From assembly GCF_038957035.1 (NCBI RefSeq), contig NZ_CP152412.1, positions 1,043,501-1,107,500 of the forward strand: a stretch of 64,000 nucleotides of DNA, given 5' to 3'. Positions 8,743-17,356 of this stretch are shown here, piece by piece. This stretch comes from Bradyrhizobium sp. B097. Lineage in GTDB: Bacteria > Pseudomonadota > Alphaproteobacteria > Rhizobiales > Xanthobacteraceae. Position 1 is the stretch's first letter. The number at the start of each line of letters is the position of its first letter. Both the position numbers and the translations under genes were made by a program. The notes beneath the pieces are model-generated. The model was given only the letters and a program-made list of their open reading frames with translations. It was not told where the DNA came from and searched no databases.

Positions 8743-8868
8743 TCAGATCAGTGTCCGCAGCAGCGCAAGCGTCGCGGGCACGAGACCTGCAATCATCGCC
8801 ACACCCATTCCAAGCCCGAGCAGATGCGCCGTCAGCGCGAGGCGCTGGCTTTGCCCGCGCGCCGTCAT
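8743..8868 (-). CDS. Small 41-aa membrane protein coupled to the aminotransferase gene
   Basis: The frame encodes 41 residues: a short polar start (MTARGQSQRLAL) followed by a single long hydrophobic helix (HLLGLGMGVAMIAGLVPA and onward). Its ATG overlaps the TGA of the aminotransferase gene in an ATGA, the same coupling as the tautomerase-aminotransferase junction. It ends 15 bp from the convergent dehydrogenase gene. I recognise no family. Overlap and hydrophobic pattern argue for a real gene, but length alone gives weak evidence. Confidence 0.55.
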   Translation of the reverse strand: MTARGQSQRLALTAHLLGLGMGVAMIAGLVPATLALLRTLI

Positions 8869-10076
8869 TGCAGCGCCTCGCAGGCGCGCTTCAGTCGCCT
8901 GCCGGCCTCCTCGATGATCGATGACGGGTTGGCGAAGCTGATCCGGATATAGGGCGACAGCCCGAGATCCTCGCCCGGGAACACCACCAGATCGGCTTGC
9001 TCAAGCAAGTAAGCCGCAAAATCGCGGTCGGTCGCGATCACCTTGCCGTTGGCAGCGCGCTTGCCGATCACGCCGGCGCAACTGACCAGCAGATAGAACG
9101 TGCCTTCGGGCGGCGTGCAGGAGAGCCCGCTGCATCCGTTCACGAGCTCGGCAAAGTGGTCACGCCTCGCGCGAAGGATGGCGGCACGCTCGGCCAGCAC
9201 GTCCTGCGCACCATCGAGCGCGGCGACCGCGGCGGCCTGGCTGATCGACGAGGCGCCCGAGGTAGTCTGCGACTGGATCGTGATCATCGCGCGGATCAGC
9301 GCCGATGGGCCGGCGGCATAGCCGATCCGCCATCCCATCATGGCGTAGCTCTTGGCGAGGCCGCTGACGGTCAGCGTCCGCGGCCTCAGGCGCGGTTCGA
9401 TCTGCGCAAGCGTCGGCGCAGCTCGGCCATTGAACACGATGTGCTCGTAGAGCCCGTCGGCAAGCACCCAGATATCGGGATGCTGCAAGAGGATCGCGGC
9501 GATGTCAGCCAAATCCTCCGGGGAATAGACCGCACCGGATGGATTGACCGGATTGTTGATCACGATCCAGCGCGTCCGCGCCGATATCGCCGCCTGCAAA
9601 TCCTCCGCACGCAGCTTGAAGCCGTTGTTCTGCGCGCACGGCACGACCACCGGCGTCGCGCCCGCCAGCCGCACCTGATCGAGATAGGGCGCCCAATACG
9701 GTGCGGGGATGATCACCTCGTCTTCAGGCGCAAGCGTCGCCAGCAGCGCGTCGAACAGAGCCTGGGTCGAGCCGTTGGTGATAACGATCTCGTCCAGCCG
9801 ATAGTCGAGGTGATGGTCGCGCAGCAGCGCGGTCTGTACCGCGCGCTTCAGCTCCGGCGTGCCGTCGACATCGGTGTAACGGGTTTCGCCGCGCAATGCC
9901 GCTTCATGCGCCGCCGCGATCACATGATCCGGCGTCGGGAAGTCGAGATTACCCGACGACAGCTCGATGATGTCGCGCCCGGCGGCGCGCAGTTCGCGGG
10001 CGCGACGGCGCAGCACCGATGCGGGTGAAGGCTTGATGCCTCCCATGCGCGGCGAGAGGATCGGTGTCGCGATCAT
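8865..10076 (-). CDS. Class I/II pyridoxal-phosphate aminotransferase
   Basis: This 403-aa fold-type I aminotransferase of the aspartate-aminotransferase group has the N-terminal SSGNLDFPTPDHV region, ITNGSTQAL (PLP phosphate binding), NNPVNPSGAVYS (Asn contacting the PLP oxygen), the lysine Schiff-base motif SGLAKSYAMMGWRIGY, and a C-terminal PYIRISFA carboxylate-binding Arg. The substrate is not evident. It is the middle gene of a three-gene overlapping unit (tautomerase, aminotransferase, small protein), so it may act in a catabolic route controlled by the divergent LysR protein. Confidence 0.88.
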   Translation of the reverse strand: MIATPILSPRMGGIKPSPASVLRRRARELRAAGRDIIELSSGNLDFPTPDHVIAAAHEAALRGETRYTDVDGTPELKRAVQTALLRDHHLDYRLDEIVITNGSTQALFDALLATLAPEDEVIIPAPYWAPYLDQVRLAGATPVVVPCAQNNGFKLRAEDLQAAISARTRWIVINNPVNPSGAVYSPEDLADIAAILLQHPDIWVLADGLYEHIVFNGRAAPTLAQIEPRLRPRTLTVSGLAKSYAMMGWRIGYAAGPSALIRAMITIQSQTTSGASSISQAAAVAALDGAQDVLAERAAILRARRDHFAELVNGCSGLSCTPPEGTFYLLVSCAGVIGKRAANGKVIATDRDFAAYLLEQADLVVFPGEDLGLSPYIRISFANPSSIIEEAGRRLKRACEALQ

Positions 10077-10459
10077 CGGACGTACTGCGCCTCACCGTTG
10101 CCGAATGACCAGTTTTCCGGAAGCACCTCGACGAGGTTGATGAAAATGTCCTCGGCGCGCAGGCCGGGACTTTCCGTCAGCAGTCCAGCGATGCGTCGGT
10201 AGAGCTTCTGCTTCTGCGCCACCGGGCGGGTGTTGCTGACCGTGATCTGAATGATGACCAGATCGTCGCTGCGCCTGATGCCGAGATAGTCCGGGCCATA
10301 GGCGAAATCGTCGTCGTCGTCGTGCTCGGAGATCGTCATGAAGCGATCGCCGTCCGGCACATCGAAGGTTTCGCGCATGGCGCGATAGAGGCTGTCGAGA
10401 ACGGCCTTGCGGTAGGCGGCGGGCTTGCCCCGCCGCAGGGAGACGCGGGTCAGCGGCAT
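10073..10459 (-). CDS. Tautomerase-superfamily protein, malonate-semialdehyde-decarboxylase-like
   Basis: The 128 residues start MPL, so processing would expose the catalytic N-terminal Pro of the superfamily. Length and the motifs FDVPDGDRFMTISEH and NWSFGNGEAQY resemble the malonate semialdehyde decarboxylase subgroup rather than the 62-aa 4-oxalocrotonate tautomerase. In the stretch TVSNTRPVAQK one of the two active-site Arg of that subgroup appears to be kept and the other replaced by Asn; this alignment is by eye. It is the first gene of the operon and overlaps the aminotransferase ATG by 4 nt. The reaction remains open. Confidence 0.8.
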   Translation of the reverse strand: MPLTRVSLRRGKPAAYRKAVLDSLYRAMRETFDVPDGDRFMTISEHDDDDDFAYGPDYLGIRRSDDLVIIQITVSNTRPVAQKQKLYRRIAGLLTESPGLRAEDIFINLVEVLPENWSFGNGEAQYVR

Positions 10460-10513
10460 GATGATAGCTCCTGGAGGCGATCGTTGCGTTCAGCTAATCC
10501 TAGGGGCTTCTTG

Positions 10514-10550
10514 ATCATTGAAAAACGGTATGATAACGCATTTCAATGAT
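10514..10550. promoter_or_regulatory. Perfect dyad between tautomerase operon and LysR gene
   Basis: ATCATTGAAA (10514-10523) and its exact complement TTTCAATGAT (10541-10550) flank a 17-nt centre. The site lies in the 112-bp divergent gap, where a LysR protein usually binds to control its own gene and the divergent operon. Assignment to this regulator is inference. Confidence 0.6.
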
Positions 10551-10571
10551 TGCCAATTTAAATGTCTGGCC

Positions 10572-11423
10572 ATGAAGGCACTCGATGTCGAGGCGGTACA
10601 GGCCTTTGTCCTGGTGGCCGACCTCAGCAGCTTCACGCGCGCGGCGCAGGCCATGGAGACCACGCAGTCCGCGGTCAGCCTGAAGATCAGGCGGCTTGAA
10701 GATGGGCTCGGCCGCCGGCTGCTGGAGCGAACGCCGCGGCTGGTTCGACTGTCCGCGGAGGGCACCGCCTTCCTCGGCGCGGCGCGCAATCTGGTGGCCG
10801 CGCATCAATCGGCGCTCGGGGCGTTTGCGGTCGAGCATCGTCGGCTTGTCGTCGGCATCAGCCACCACATCGTTGGATCCGAATTGGCCTCGCTGTTGAA
10901 GCGGATGAACACCACCGATCCCGGACTGGTGATCCAGTTGCATGTCGATACGTCACGTTCGGTGCTCAGCGCATTCGACGACGGCAGGCTCGATGCTGCG
11001 ATCGTGCTGCGCCACGACGCCAAGCGCCGCGATGGCGACGTGCTGTTCGAAGAACCCTTCGGCTGGATGGCCGCGCCCGATTTTCACCATCGGCCGGGCG
11101 AGCCGCTGCGCCTGGCGACGCAGGCCGAGCCTTGCAGCGTGCGCGCCATGGCGGTCGAGACTCTCGACGCCGCCGGCATCGACTGGACCGAGGCGTTCGT
11201 CGGTGGCGGGCTTGCGACGATCGGCGCCGCGATTTCCGCGGGGCTGGCCGTCGCCGCGCTGGCGCGCCGGGTGGCGCCGGCCGATACCGTCGACCTCGGG
11301 CCAAAGCTTGGCCTGCCGCCATTGCCGTCGCGCGACGTCATGCTTCACTCAAAGCTGTCGGACGCGCGGACACGGCAGGCGCTGCGCACTTTAGGTGCGG
11401 CTTTCGCGGCGAACGCGGCTTGA
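10572..11423 (+). CDS. LysR-family transcriptional regulator
   Basis: The 283-aa protein has an N-terminal winged HTH (residues about 5-62, with FTRAAQAMETTQSAVSLKI and RRLLERTPRLVRLS). A periplasmic-binding-protein-like effector domain follows, with the usual two lobes (VVGISHHIVGSEL through LAVAALARRV). It is divergent from the tautomerase/aminotransferase operon, its likely target. The ATG at 10572 (MKALDVEAVQ) fits the family N terminus; an in-frame codon at 10518 would lie inside the dyad. Confidence 0.88.
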   Translation: MKALDVEAVQAFVLVADLSSFTRAAQAMETTQSAVSLKIRRLEDGLGRRLLERTPRLVRLSAEGTAFLGAARNLVAAHQSALGAFAVEHRRLVVGISHHIVGSELASLLKRMNTTDPGLVIQLHVDTSRSVLSAFDDGRLDAAIVLRHDAKRRDGDVLFEEPFGWMAAPDFHHRPGEPLRLATQAEPCSVRAMAVETLDAAGIDWTEAFVGGGLATIGAAISAGLAVAALARRVAPADTVDLGPKLGLPPLPSRDVMLHSKLSDARTRQALRTLGAAFAANAA

Positions 11424-11445
11424 CCTCGCAGGCATTGGCCGCTCC

Positions 11446-11814
11446 TCAATCTGTCAGGCGACATCCTGCGCGCTTGAGCATGTCGCGGATGATCAGCGGC
11501 GTGGCCGGTGTCTCGGTCGCGGCGGTGGCAGCCGCGCTTGCGATCGCGTCGCGCGCCTGCTGCGCGTCGAGTGTCAGCCGTCGGGCGCAGGGCGGCAGGC
11601 GGTGCGCGGCATCGAGCATCCAGCCGGCGGTTTCGCCGGTACCGGCCAGATAGGCCGTCAGCGTCTGCCGCGCAGTCGGATTGGTCGCGGCCTGGTCAAG
11701 CATGGCCGTGACCTGTGCGACCGAGATCTGTCCGCGCGATGTCGAGGGCTGCGCATGCGCCGCTGTCGTCAATAGAAGGACGGCGCAGATGGCGTGGGTG
11801 GGACGAACGAGCAT
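11446..11814 (-). CDS. Small exported protein of unknown function
   Basis: This 122-aa protein has a clear Sec signal peptide (ICAVLLLTTAAHAQ, predicted cleavage after AHA about residue 20). The mature part has two Cys (in LPPCARR and RAGCRLTD) that could form a disulfide in the periplasm. I do not recognise the family. It is convergent with the LysR gene and divergent from the DUF2975 gene. Confidence 0.7.
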   Translation of the reverse strand: MLVRPTHAICAVLLLTTAAHAQPSTSRGQISVAQVTAMLDQAATNPTARQTLTAYLAGTGETAGWMLDAAHRLPPCARRLTLDAQQARDAIASAAATAATETPATPLIIRDMLKRAGCRLTD

Positions 11815-11845
11815 ACCTTCATCTCCTGAGACGTGTTGACTTGCA

Positions 11846-11874
11846 GATATTAATTATCGTAAAACAATAATATC
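11846..11874. promoter_or_regulatory. AT-rich dyad in front of the DUF2975/HTH pair
   Basis: GATATTA (11846-11852) and TAATATC (11868-11874) are exact complements around a 15-nt AT-rich centre. They lie in the 85-bp divergent gap, which is strikingly AT-rich for this genome. A TTGACT box at 11836 precedes it. It is a plausible operator for the HTH protein encoded two genes downstream. Confidence 0.45.
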
Positions 11875-11899
11875 AGATCAGCAATCCCGAGGTTGAGCC

Positions 11900-12475
11900 A
11901 TGTCCCTGTCCCTCTCGTCAGAGCTTTCCCCATCCGCGTGGCCGGCCCGCCTCGAACGCATCCGCGCGGTCAGCCGCATGCTCGCCTATGCCTGCACCAG
12001 CATCTCATTCGTGCTTGCGGTCGGCTTGCTGGCCTACTGGCTGGCGAGTCCGGATGAGGCGATCCTGCGCGATGCGGGGCTGACGGGCATCGCGTTCCAT
12101 CCGATCGGCTGGCTCGTCCGCCTGATGGGTCTGCTCGTCTCGGCGTTGCCGCTCGGCTGTCTGATCTGGGGCTTGTCGCGCGTGCGTCGAGCCTTCACCT
12201 CGTTCGCGGCAGGGCGCTTCTTCACGGCGGCAAACGTCGCGGGGTTGCGTGACCTGGCGATCGCGATGCTGCTCTCGACCCTGCTGAAGCCGGTGATCGG
12301 CGCGCTGCTCTCGATCCTGCTGAGCTGGCAAACCTACGCGCAGGGCAAGTCCATCGTCATCGCGCTCGGCTCCGACACGCTGCTGGCGCTGCTGTTCGCG
12401 GGTCTGGTGGCGGTGACGGCCTGGGTGATGGCCGAAGCCAATGCGATCGCCGACGAACACGCCCAATTCGTCTGA
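11900..12475 (+). CDS. DUF2975 membrane protein
   Basis: This 191-aa protein has four predicted helices (about residues 25-50, 70-92, 115-140 and 155-178) and the DUF2975 layout, including the RRAFTSFAAGRFFTAANV loop. DUF2975 genes are often paired with a small Cro/CI-like HTH gene, as in the YoaS/YozG pair of Bacillus, and the same holds here: the HTH gene starts 10 bp downstream. The function is unknown; a membrane sensor coupled to the HTH protein is possible. Confidence 0.82.
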   Translation: MSLSLSSELSPSAWPARLERIRAVSRMLAYACTSISFVLAVGLLAYWLASPDEAILRDAGLTGIAFHPIGWLVRLMGLLVSALPLGCLIWGLSRVRRAFTSFAAGRFFTAANVAGLRDLAIAMLLSTLLKPVIGALLSILLSWQTYAQGKSIVIALGSDTLLALLFAGLVAVTAWVMAEANAIADEHAQFV

Positions 12476-12485
12476 GGCCGCTGCG

Positions 12486-12704
12486 ATGCCGATCCGGGTC
12501 CGGCTCAACGTGATGCTCGCCGAGCGCAACGTGAAATCGAAGGAGCTCGCCGAATATGTCGGAATCACCGAGGCCAATCTGTCCCTGCTCAAGCAGGGCA
12601 AGGTGAAGGGCGTCAGGTTCGATACGCTGGAGCGGATCTGCACCTATCTGAAGTGCCAGCCCGGCGACTTGCTGCGCCATGAGGACGACGATGCGTCAGC
12701 CTGA
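12486..12704 (+). CDS. Small Cro/CI-type HTH regulator (YozG-like)
   Basis: These 72 residues are almost entirely one HTH_XRE domain: MLAERNVKSKELAEYVGI, then ITEANLSLLKQGKVKGVRFD, then LERICTYLKCQPGDLL. It is partner to the DUF2975 gene and probably regulates the pair. The last codons and stop (from 12687) recur at 13206-13233 on the far side of the barstar-like gene, so the 3' end of this gene was duplicated. Confidence 0.85.
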   Translation: MPIRVRLNVMLAERNVKSKELAEYVGITEANLSLLKQGKVKGVRFDTLERICTYLKCQPGDLLRHEDDDASA

Positions 12705-12714
12705 CGCGGCTATC

Positions 12715-12757
12715 GATTCCCGGGCGAGATCGCGACCCGGGTGACGAAGCAAGACCT
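12715..12757 (+). pseudogene. Remnant of the small putative-motility gene
   Basis: The segment reads GEIATRVTKQDL, against GEIATRVTKQNL in the intact gene at 13352-13383, with only a few base differences. About 115 bp of the 5' part is missing here. With the HTH 3' end just before it, it forms the left copy of a duplication that brackets the barstar-like gene. Confidence 0.65.
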
Positions 12758-12849
12758 GCGCGGCGTTCGCGCCCTCAGTGGTAGGATATCATCGATCTAC
12801 ACCGCTGATTTAGGTGCGCTGGGGCGTCAGACTTCGCAAGGAGTGCGGC

Positions 12850-13176
12850 ATGCTCGTTATTGAACTCGATGCCAAGGGCTGGCAGTCATTCCAAGATTTT
12901 AGCAATGCGCTGAAGGCGGCTCTTGGTTCGTGCGATGGCCATGGCAACAGCATAGATGCTTGGATTGATTCAATAATCTACGGTGGCATGAACGAAGTTG
13001 AGGCGCCTTACGTTGTCTGGATCACCGGAACCGCGCGGTGCGACGTAACGCTCAAAGAGGAGCTAGTGACATTCTCTGAGGCGATCAGTGAGGCGCGGGC
13101 ATGGAAGCTGAAGCACCACGGGATCGACGTAGACGTGAGCTTTCGTATTCGAGACGGGTCAAGACCTTCAAATTGA
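12850..13176 (+). CDS. Barstar-family protein (putative RNase inhibitor)
   Basis: The 108-aa protein opens MLVIELDAKGWQSFQDF, then DGHGNSIDAWIDSIIYGGMN, the barstar-family pattern in which the NLDALWD helix contacts the RNase active site. Barstar proteins inhibit barnase-like ribonucleases. No RNase or toxin gene is adjacent, so it is an orphan immunity-type gene. AAGGAG lies 6 nt before the ATG at 12850. Codon use (AAT, TTA, ATA, AGC) is less GC-biased than neighbours, and the gene sits between direct duplications of the HTH 3' end. Recent acquisition is likely. Confidence 0.75.
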   Translation: MLVIELDAKGWQSFQDFSNALKAALGSCDGHGNSIDAWIDSIIYGGMNEVEAPYVVWITGTARCDVTLKEELVTFSEAISEARAWKLKHHGIDVDVSFRIRDGSRPSN

Positions 13177-13205
13177 GACGTCGTCGAGTGGGATCGCGCC
13201 CCGAG

Positions 13206-13233
13206 GACGATGCGTCAGCCTGACGCGGCCATC
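13206..13233 (+). repeat. Second copy of the HTH gene 3' end
   Basis: The 28 bp match 12687-12714 with one mismatch and include the HTH gene's last codons and stop in the same orientation. It is not attached to a reading frame here. The intact putative-motility gene follows. Confidence 0.75.
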
Positions 13234-13291
13234 CGTTACCCAAGCATTAACTTTCGCGCGCTACGCAACAGCAAGTTTAGGAGTGCCGCGT

Positions 13292-13480
13292 ATGGACATG
13301 ATGAGCATGGTGTCGAGCATCTTGTCGATGCAGCAGGGCAATTTGCAGGGTGAGATCGCGACCCGCGTGACCAAGCAGAACCTCGATGCGGAAAAGTTCG
13401 CGGTTCAGACCCTGCTCGGCACGCCGTCGACCGCCAATCTCGGTCCGGGCGTCGGCGGCAACCTCAACGCCGTCGCCTGA
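13292..13480 (+). CDS. Putative motility protein (YjfB-like, PF14070 type)
   Basis: The 62 residues (MDMMSMVSSILSMQQ, then EIATRVTKQNLDAEKFAVQ and LLGTPSTANLGPG) match the short family named putative motility protein, whose function is not established. AGGAG at 13279-13283 lies 8 nt before ATG 13292, favouring that start over an overlapping GTG at 13283. The stop codon abuts the tlpA stop on the other strand, together forming TGATCA. Confidence 0.75.
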   Translation: MDMMSMVSSILSMQQGNLQGEIATRVTKQNLDAEKFAVQTLLGTPSTANLGPGVGGNLNAVA

Positions 13481-14173
13481 TCAGAACCCCGCCGCGGCCG
13501 GGGCTAGCGCCGCCTTCACCAGCTTGATCGCATCGTCGCTCGCCCATTCGGCGGGACCGGCGATATTGGCAATTTCGCAGCCCTTGCCGTCGACCAGCAC
13601 CGAGGTCGGCATGCCGAGTGCCTTGCCGATGTTCTTAAGGTCCTGAAAGACCTTGGCTTTCTGGTCGCTGAAATAGCCGAGATTGTTCAGATTGGCTTCC
13701 TTGAGGAAGTTCTTCGGCTTGTCCGGATCGCGGGTGTCGATGTTGATCGCGACCACCTCGAAATCCTTGCCGCCGAGCTTGGTCTGCAGGCTGTCGAGCG
13801 CCGGCATTTCCTTGCGGCAGGGCACGCACCAGGTCGCCCACAAATTGACCAGCACGGTCTTGCCGCGCCAATCCGACAGTTTCTTCGGCTGGCCGTTGGC
13901 GTCCTCGAAAGTCAGGTCGGGAAGCCTGAGCGGCGTGGTCGCCATGGTCAGCGCCGCGACCTCGCCATGGGCGAGCGGGGCGATCTTCTTCGCCAGATCC
14001 ACCGCGCTGTTGCAGGCGACGTCGCCGCCGGCGGGATGCCGGAGGCCGGAGACCCCGACATAGCCGATCACGGCCCCGGCCAGCACGGCGCCGATCACCA
14101 GCGGGATGCGCCATTTGGCCGTCGGCTTGGCGGTCGGTTCGGATGGGGTCGTCTCGGGCATATCGTTTGTCAT
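13481..14173 (-). CDS. tlpA: Membrane-anchored thioredoxin-like protein TlpA
   Basis: The 230-aa protein has an N-terminal membrane anchor (about residues 23-45) and a periplasmic thioredoxin fold with active site WCVPC in [17 protein letters not shown]. The cis-Pro segment is [11 protein letters not shown]. japonicum TlpA reduces Cu-site proteins needed for cytochrome aa3 assembly. Divergence from argH matches that organism. Extra Cys (VACNSA and KGCEIA) outside the active site are as expected for TlpA, where they form a second disulfide. The codon after MTNDM allows a slightly shorter start. Confidence 0.93.
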   Translation of the reverse strand: MTNDMPETTPSEPTAKPTAKWRIPLVIGAVLAGAVIGYVGVSGLRHPAGGDVACNSAVDLAKKIAPLAHGEVAALTMATTPLRLPDLTFEDANGQPKKLSDWRGKTVLVNLWATWCVPCRKEMPALDSLQTKLGGKDFEVVAINIDTRDPDKPKNFLKEANLNNLGYFSDQKAKVFQDLKNIGKALGMPTSVLVDGKGCEIANIAGPAEWASDDAIKLVKAALAPAAAGF

Positions 14174-14289
14174 CCTGGGTCAGATATGGCTATGCAGTGC
14201 CGGGAATACGTCCGGAACCGCCATGCTGTTTCGCCACTACGGCTAAAGAAACAGCACGGCCTGAAATACAAATTCGTGAGCGAGATGTC

Positions 14290-15687
14290 ATGAGCAACAA
14301 GATGTGGGGCGGCCGGTTCTCGGAGCGTCCCGACGCCATCATGGAGGAAATCAACGTCTCCATCGACGTCGACCGTCACCTTTACGCCCAGGACATTGCC
14401 GCGTCCAAGGCCCACGCCGCGATGCTCGCTGCGCAGGGCATCATCACCTCAGCTGATGCGAAAAATATCGGCAAAGGTCTAGACACGATTTTGTCAGAAA
14501 TCGGCAAGGGCGATTTCGACTTCAAGCGCGCGCTCGAGGACATCCATATGAATGTCGAGTCGCGGCTGTCCGAACTGATCGGGCCCGCGGCGGGCCGGCT
14601 GCACACCGCGCGCTCGCGCAACGACCAGGTCGCGACCGATTTCCGGCTCTATGTCCGCGACACCATCGACGAGACAAATGCCGCGCTGGCCGCGTTCCAG
14701 CAGGCGCTGGTTACCCGCGCGCTGGAGCATGCCGGAACCGTGATGCCGGGCTTCACCCATCTGCAGACCGCGCAGCCCGTGACGTTCGGTCATCACTTGC
14801 TGGCCTATGTCGAGATGGCCGGCCGCGACCGCGGCCGCTTTGCCGATGCGCGCAAGCGGCTGAACGAATCGCCGCTGGGCGCCGCCGCGCTCGCCGGCAC
14901 CTCGTTTCCGATCGACCGCACTGCGACCGCCAGGGCGCTCGGCTTCGACCGGCCGATGGCCAATTCGCTCGACGCGGTGTCCGATCGCGATTTCGTGCTG
15001 GAAACGCTGTCGGCGGCCGCGATCTGCGCGGTGCATATGTCCCGCTTCGCCGAGGAGATCGTGATCTGGACCTCGCCCTTGGTCGGTCTCGTCAGGCTCA
15101 GCGACAAGTTCACCACGGGCTCGTCGATCATGCCGCAGAAGCGCAACCCGGACGCGGCCGAGCTCGTGCGCGCCAAGACCGGCCGCGTGATCGGTGCGCT
15201 CACCGCGCTCCTGATCGTGATGAAGGGCCTGCCGCTCGCCTATCAAAAGGACATGCAGGAGGACAAGCAGGGCGCCATGGAGGCGTTCGAGGCGCTGTCG
15301 CTCGCAATCCGCGCCATGACCGGCATGGTCGAGGATCTGGTGCCGGACGAAGCCAAGATGAAGGCCGCGGCCGGCGAGGGCTATGCCACCGCGACTGACC
15401 TGGCCGACTGGCTGGTGCGCACCCTGAAAATGCCGTTCCGCGACGCCCACCACGTGACCGGGCGCATCGTCGGCCTGGCCTCGGCACAGGGCGTGGCGCT
15501 GCACGAACTGCCGCTCAAGGCCATGCAGGAGGTCGAGCCGAAGATTACGGCAGAGGCACTGAAGGTGCTGAGCGTCGAATCCTCGGTCAAGAGCCGCACC
15601 TCGTTCGGTGGTACCGCGCCGAAGAATGTGATGGCGCAGGCCAAAGCCTGGGCCAAGCGGCTGGAAAAAGAGCGAAAATTGGGCTGA
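14290..15687 (+). CDS. argH: Argininosuccinate lyase
   Basis: The last step of arginine synthesis: argininosuccinate is split to arginine and fumarate in the cytoplasm. The 465 residues open [12 protein letters not shown]. They contain [31 protein letters not shown] (catalytic His region) and the mobile loop [13 protein letters not shown] of the fumarase/aspartase superfamily. The start at 14290 gives the family length; an upstream in-frame ATG (14143) would run into tlpA. It is first in argH-lptM-lysA. Confidence 0.97.
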   Translation: MSNKMWGGRFSERPDAIMEEINVSIDVDRHLYAQDIAASKAHAAMLAAQGIITSADAKNIGKGLDTILSEIGKGDFDFKRALEDIHMNVESRLSELIGPAAGRLHTARSRNDQVATDFRLYVRDTIDETNAALAAFQQALVTRALEHAGTVMPGFTHLQTAQPVTFGHHLLAYVEMAGRDRGRFADARKRLNESPLGAAALAGTSFPIDRTATARALGFDRPMANSLDAVSDRDFVLETLSAAAICAVHMSRFAEEIVIWTSPLVGLVRLSDKFTTGSSIMPQKRNPDAAELVRAKTGRVIGALTALLIVMKGLPLAYQKDMQEDKQGAMEAFEALSLAIRAMTGMVEDLVPDEAKMKAAAGEGYATATDLADWLVRTLKMPFRDAHHVTGRIVGLASAQGVALHELPLKAMQEVEPKITAEALKVLSVESSVKSRTSFGGTAPKNVMAQAKAWAKRLEKERKLG

Positions 15688-15779
15688 TCCGGAAAATTTG
15701 GTCGTGATTTCTCAGGCCTCCGCCTCTCGCCAGAGCATGCCAATGTTTGTATGGTGCCGTCCGAATTGGGGAATTCGTC

Positions 15780-16049
15780 GTGATTAGCAAGAACCGCCTG
15801 ACCCCCTCGGGATGGGCCATCATTGTGCTGAGCGCTGCAACGCTTGCGCTCGGCGGCTGCGGCCGCAAGGGACCGCTCGACCTGCCGCCGACCGCGAACG
15901 CCGCGCCGGCCGCAGCACCGGGCGACACCGAGCGCGAGCGCGCGGAACAGCCCAGCGTGTTCAATCCGACCTATGGCTCGGATGCCGCGCCGGCGGCGTC
16001 GAAAGGCAATAAACGGTCGTTCGTGCTCGATCCGCTGCTCGGTAACTAG
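15780..16049 (+). CDS. lptM: Small lipoprotein, LptM/YifL family
   Basis: The signal has lipobox LGGC (Cys 27), giving mature CGRKGPLDLPP, the hallmark of LptM (YifL), which assists maturation of the LptDE LPS translocon. The remainder is Pro/Ala-rich and disordered. The GTG at 15780 gives the best signal length; an ATG at 15747 adds 11 residues. It sits between argH and lysA, the standard place in alphaproteobacteria. The stop-to-lysA gap is 16 bp. Confidence 0.85.
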   Translation: MISKNRLTPSGWAIIVLSAATLALGGCGRKGPLDLPPTANAAPAAAPGDTERERAEQPSVFNPTYGSDAAPAASKGNKRSFVLDPLLGN

Positions 16050-16065
16050 TATTTAAAAGCCTGTC

Positions 16066-17331
16066 ATGAACCATTTCGACTATCGCAACGGCGTGCTGCA
16101 TGCCGAGGCGGTCAATCTCATTGAGCTGGCGGAGGCCGTCGGCACGCCGTTCTATTGCTATTCGACCGCGACGCTGGAGCGCCACTACCGCGTCTTCACC
16201 GAGGCCTTTGCCGGCGAGAAGGCGCTCGTCTGCTACGCGATGAAGGCCAACTCCAACCAGTCGGTGCTGCGCACGCTGGCCAAGCTCGGCGCCGGCGCCG
16301 ACGTGGTGTCGGGCGGTGAGTTGAAGCGGGCGCTGGCGGCCGGCATCCCGCCGTCGAAGATCCTGTTCTCCGGCGTCGGCAAGACCGAAAGCGAGCTGCG
16401 TGCCGCGCTCGCCGCCGACATTCTCTGCATCAATATCGAGTCCGAGCCCGAGCTCGAGATGCTGTCGCGCCTGGCGGTCGAGATGAAGACGACCGCGCGC
16501 ATCTCGGTGCGGGTCAATCCCGACGTCGATGCCGGCACCCACGCCAAGATCTCGACCGGCAAGTCGGAGAACAAGTTCGGCATTCCGATCGCGCGCGCCC
16601 GCGAGGTCTATGCCCGCGCGGCGAAGCTGCCGGGCATCAAGGTTACCGGCACCGATGTCCATATCGGCAGCCAGATCACGGATCTCGGTCCGCTGGAGGC
16701 GGCGTTCCGGCTGCTCGCCGAATTCGTGCAGACGCTGCGCGCCGACGGCCACAACATCTCGCATGTCGATTTCGGCGGCGGCCTCGGCATTCCCTATTAC
16801 ATGGATCGCGCCGCGCCGCCGGCACCGGCCGCCTACGCCGCGATGGTCAAGCGCGTCACCCATAATCTCGGCTGCACGCTGATGTTCGAGCCGGGCCGCC
16901 TGATCGTCGGCAATGCCGGCATCCTCGTCACCCGCGTGATCCATGTGAAGCCGGGCGATGCCAAGAACTTCGTGATCATCGACGCCGCGATGAACGACCT
17001 GATCCGGCCGACGCTATATGAGGCGCATCACGATATCCTGCCGGTGCGCCGGCCTGCGGAGGGCACGCCGACCATGGTCGCCGACGTGGTCGGCCCGGTC
17101 TGCGAGACCGGCGACTATCTCGCGCTCGACCGTTCGCTGCCGCAGCCGAAGGCCGGCGATCTGCTGGCCGTCATGACCGCCGGCGCCTATGGCGCGGTGC
17201 AGGCCGGCACCTACAACACGCGGCCACTGGTGCCGGAAGTGCTGGTCAAGGACGACCAGTACGCCGTGGTCCGCCCGCGCATCGACGTCGACGCGCTGAT
17301 CGCGATGGACAAGCCCGCGCCGTGGCTGTGA
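16066..17331 (+). CDS. lysA: Diaminopimelate decarboxylase
   Basis: This PLP enzyme (alanine-racemase fold) converts meso-diaminopimelate to lysine. The 421-aa protein has the PLP Lys in VCYAMKANSN, the GVGKTESEL loop, HIGSQITDLGPL, the phosphate-binding FGGGLGIPY and EPGRLIVGNAG, and the C-terminal catalytic CETGDYLA. Its last codons (MDKPAPWL, stop) and about 8 bp beyond are duplicated at 19391-19430, past the tannase gene. Confidence 0.97.
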   Translation: MNHFDYRNGVLHAEAVNLIELAEAVGTPFYCYSTATLERHYRVFTEAFAGEKALVCYAMKANSNQSVLRTLAKLGAGADVVSGGELKRALAAGIPPSKILFSGVGKTESELRAALAADILCINIESEPELEMLSRLAVEMKTTARISVRVNPDVDAGTHAKISTGKSENKFGIPIARAREVYARAAKLPGIKVTGTDVHIGSQITDLGPLEAAFRLLAEFVQTLRADGHNISHVDFGGGLGIPYYMDRAAPPAPAAYAAMVKRVTHNLGCTLMFEPGRLIVGNAGILVTRVIHVKPGDAKNFVIIDAAMNDLIRPTLYEAHHDILPVRRPAEGTPTMVADVVGPVCETGDYLALDRSLPQPKAGDLLAVMTAGAYGAVQAGTYNTRPLVPEVLVKDDQYAVVRPRIDVDALIAMDKPAPWL

Positions 17332-17356
17332 GGCACCGATAGCCCCTCATGCTCGT

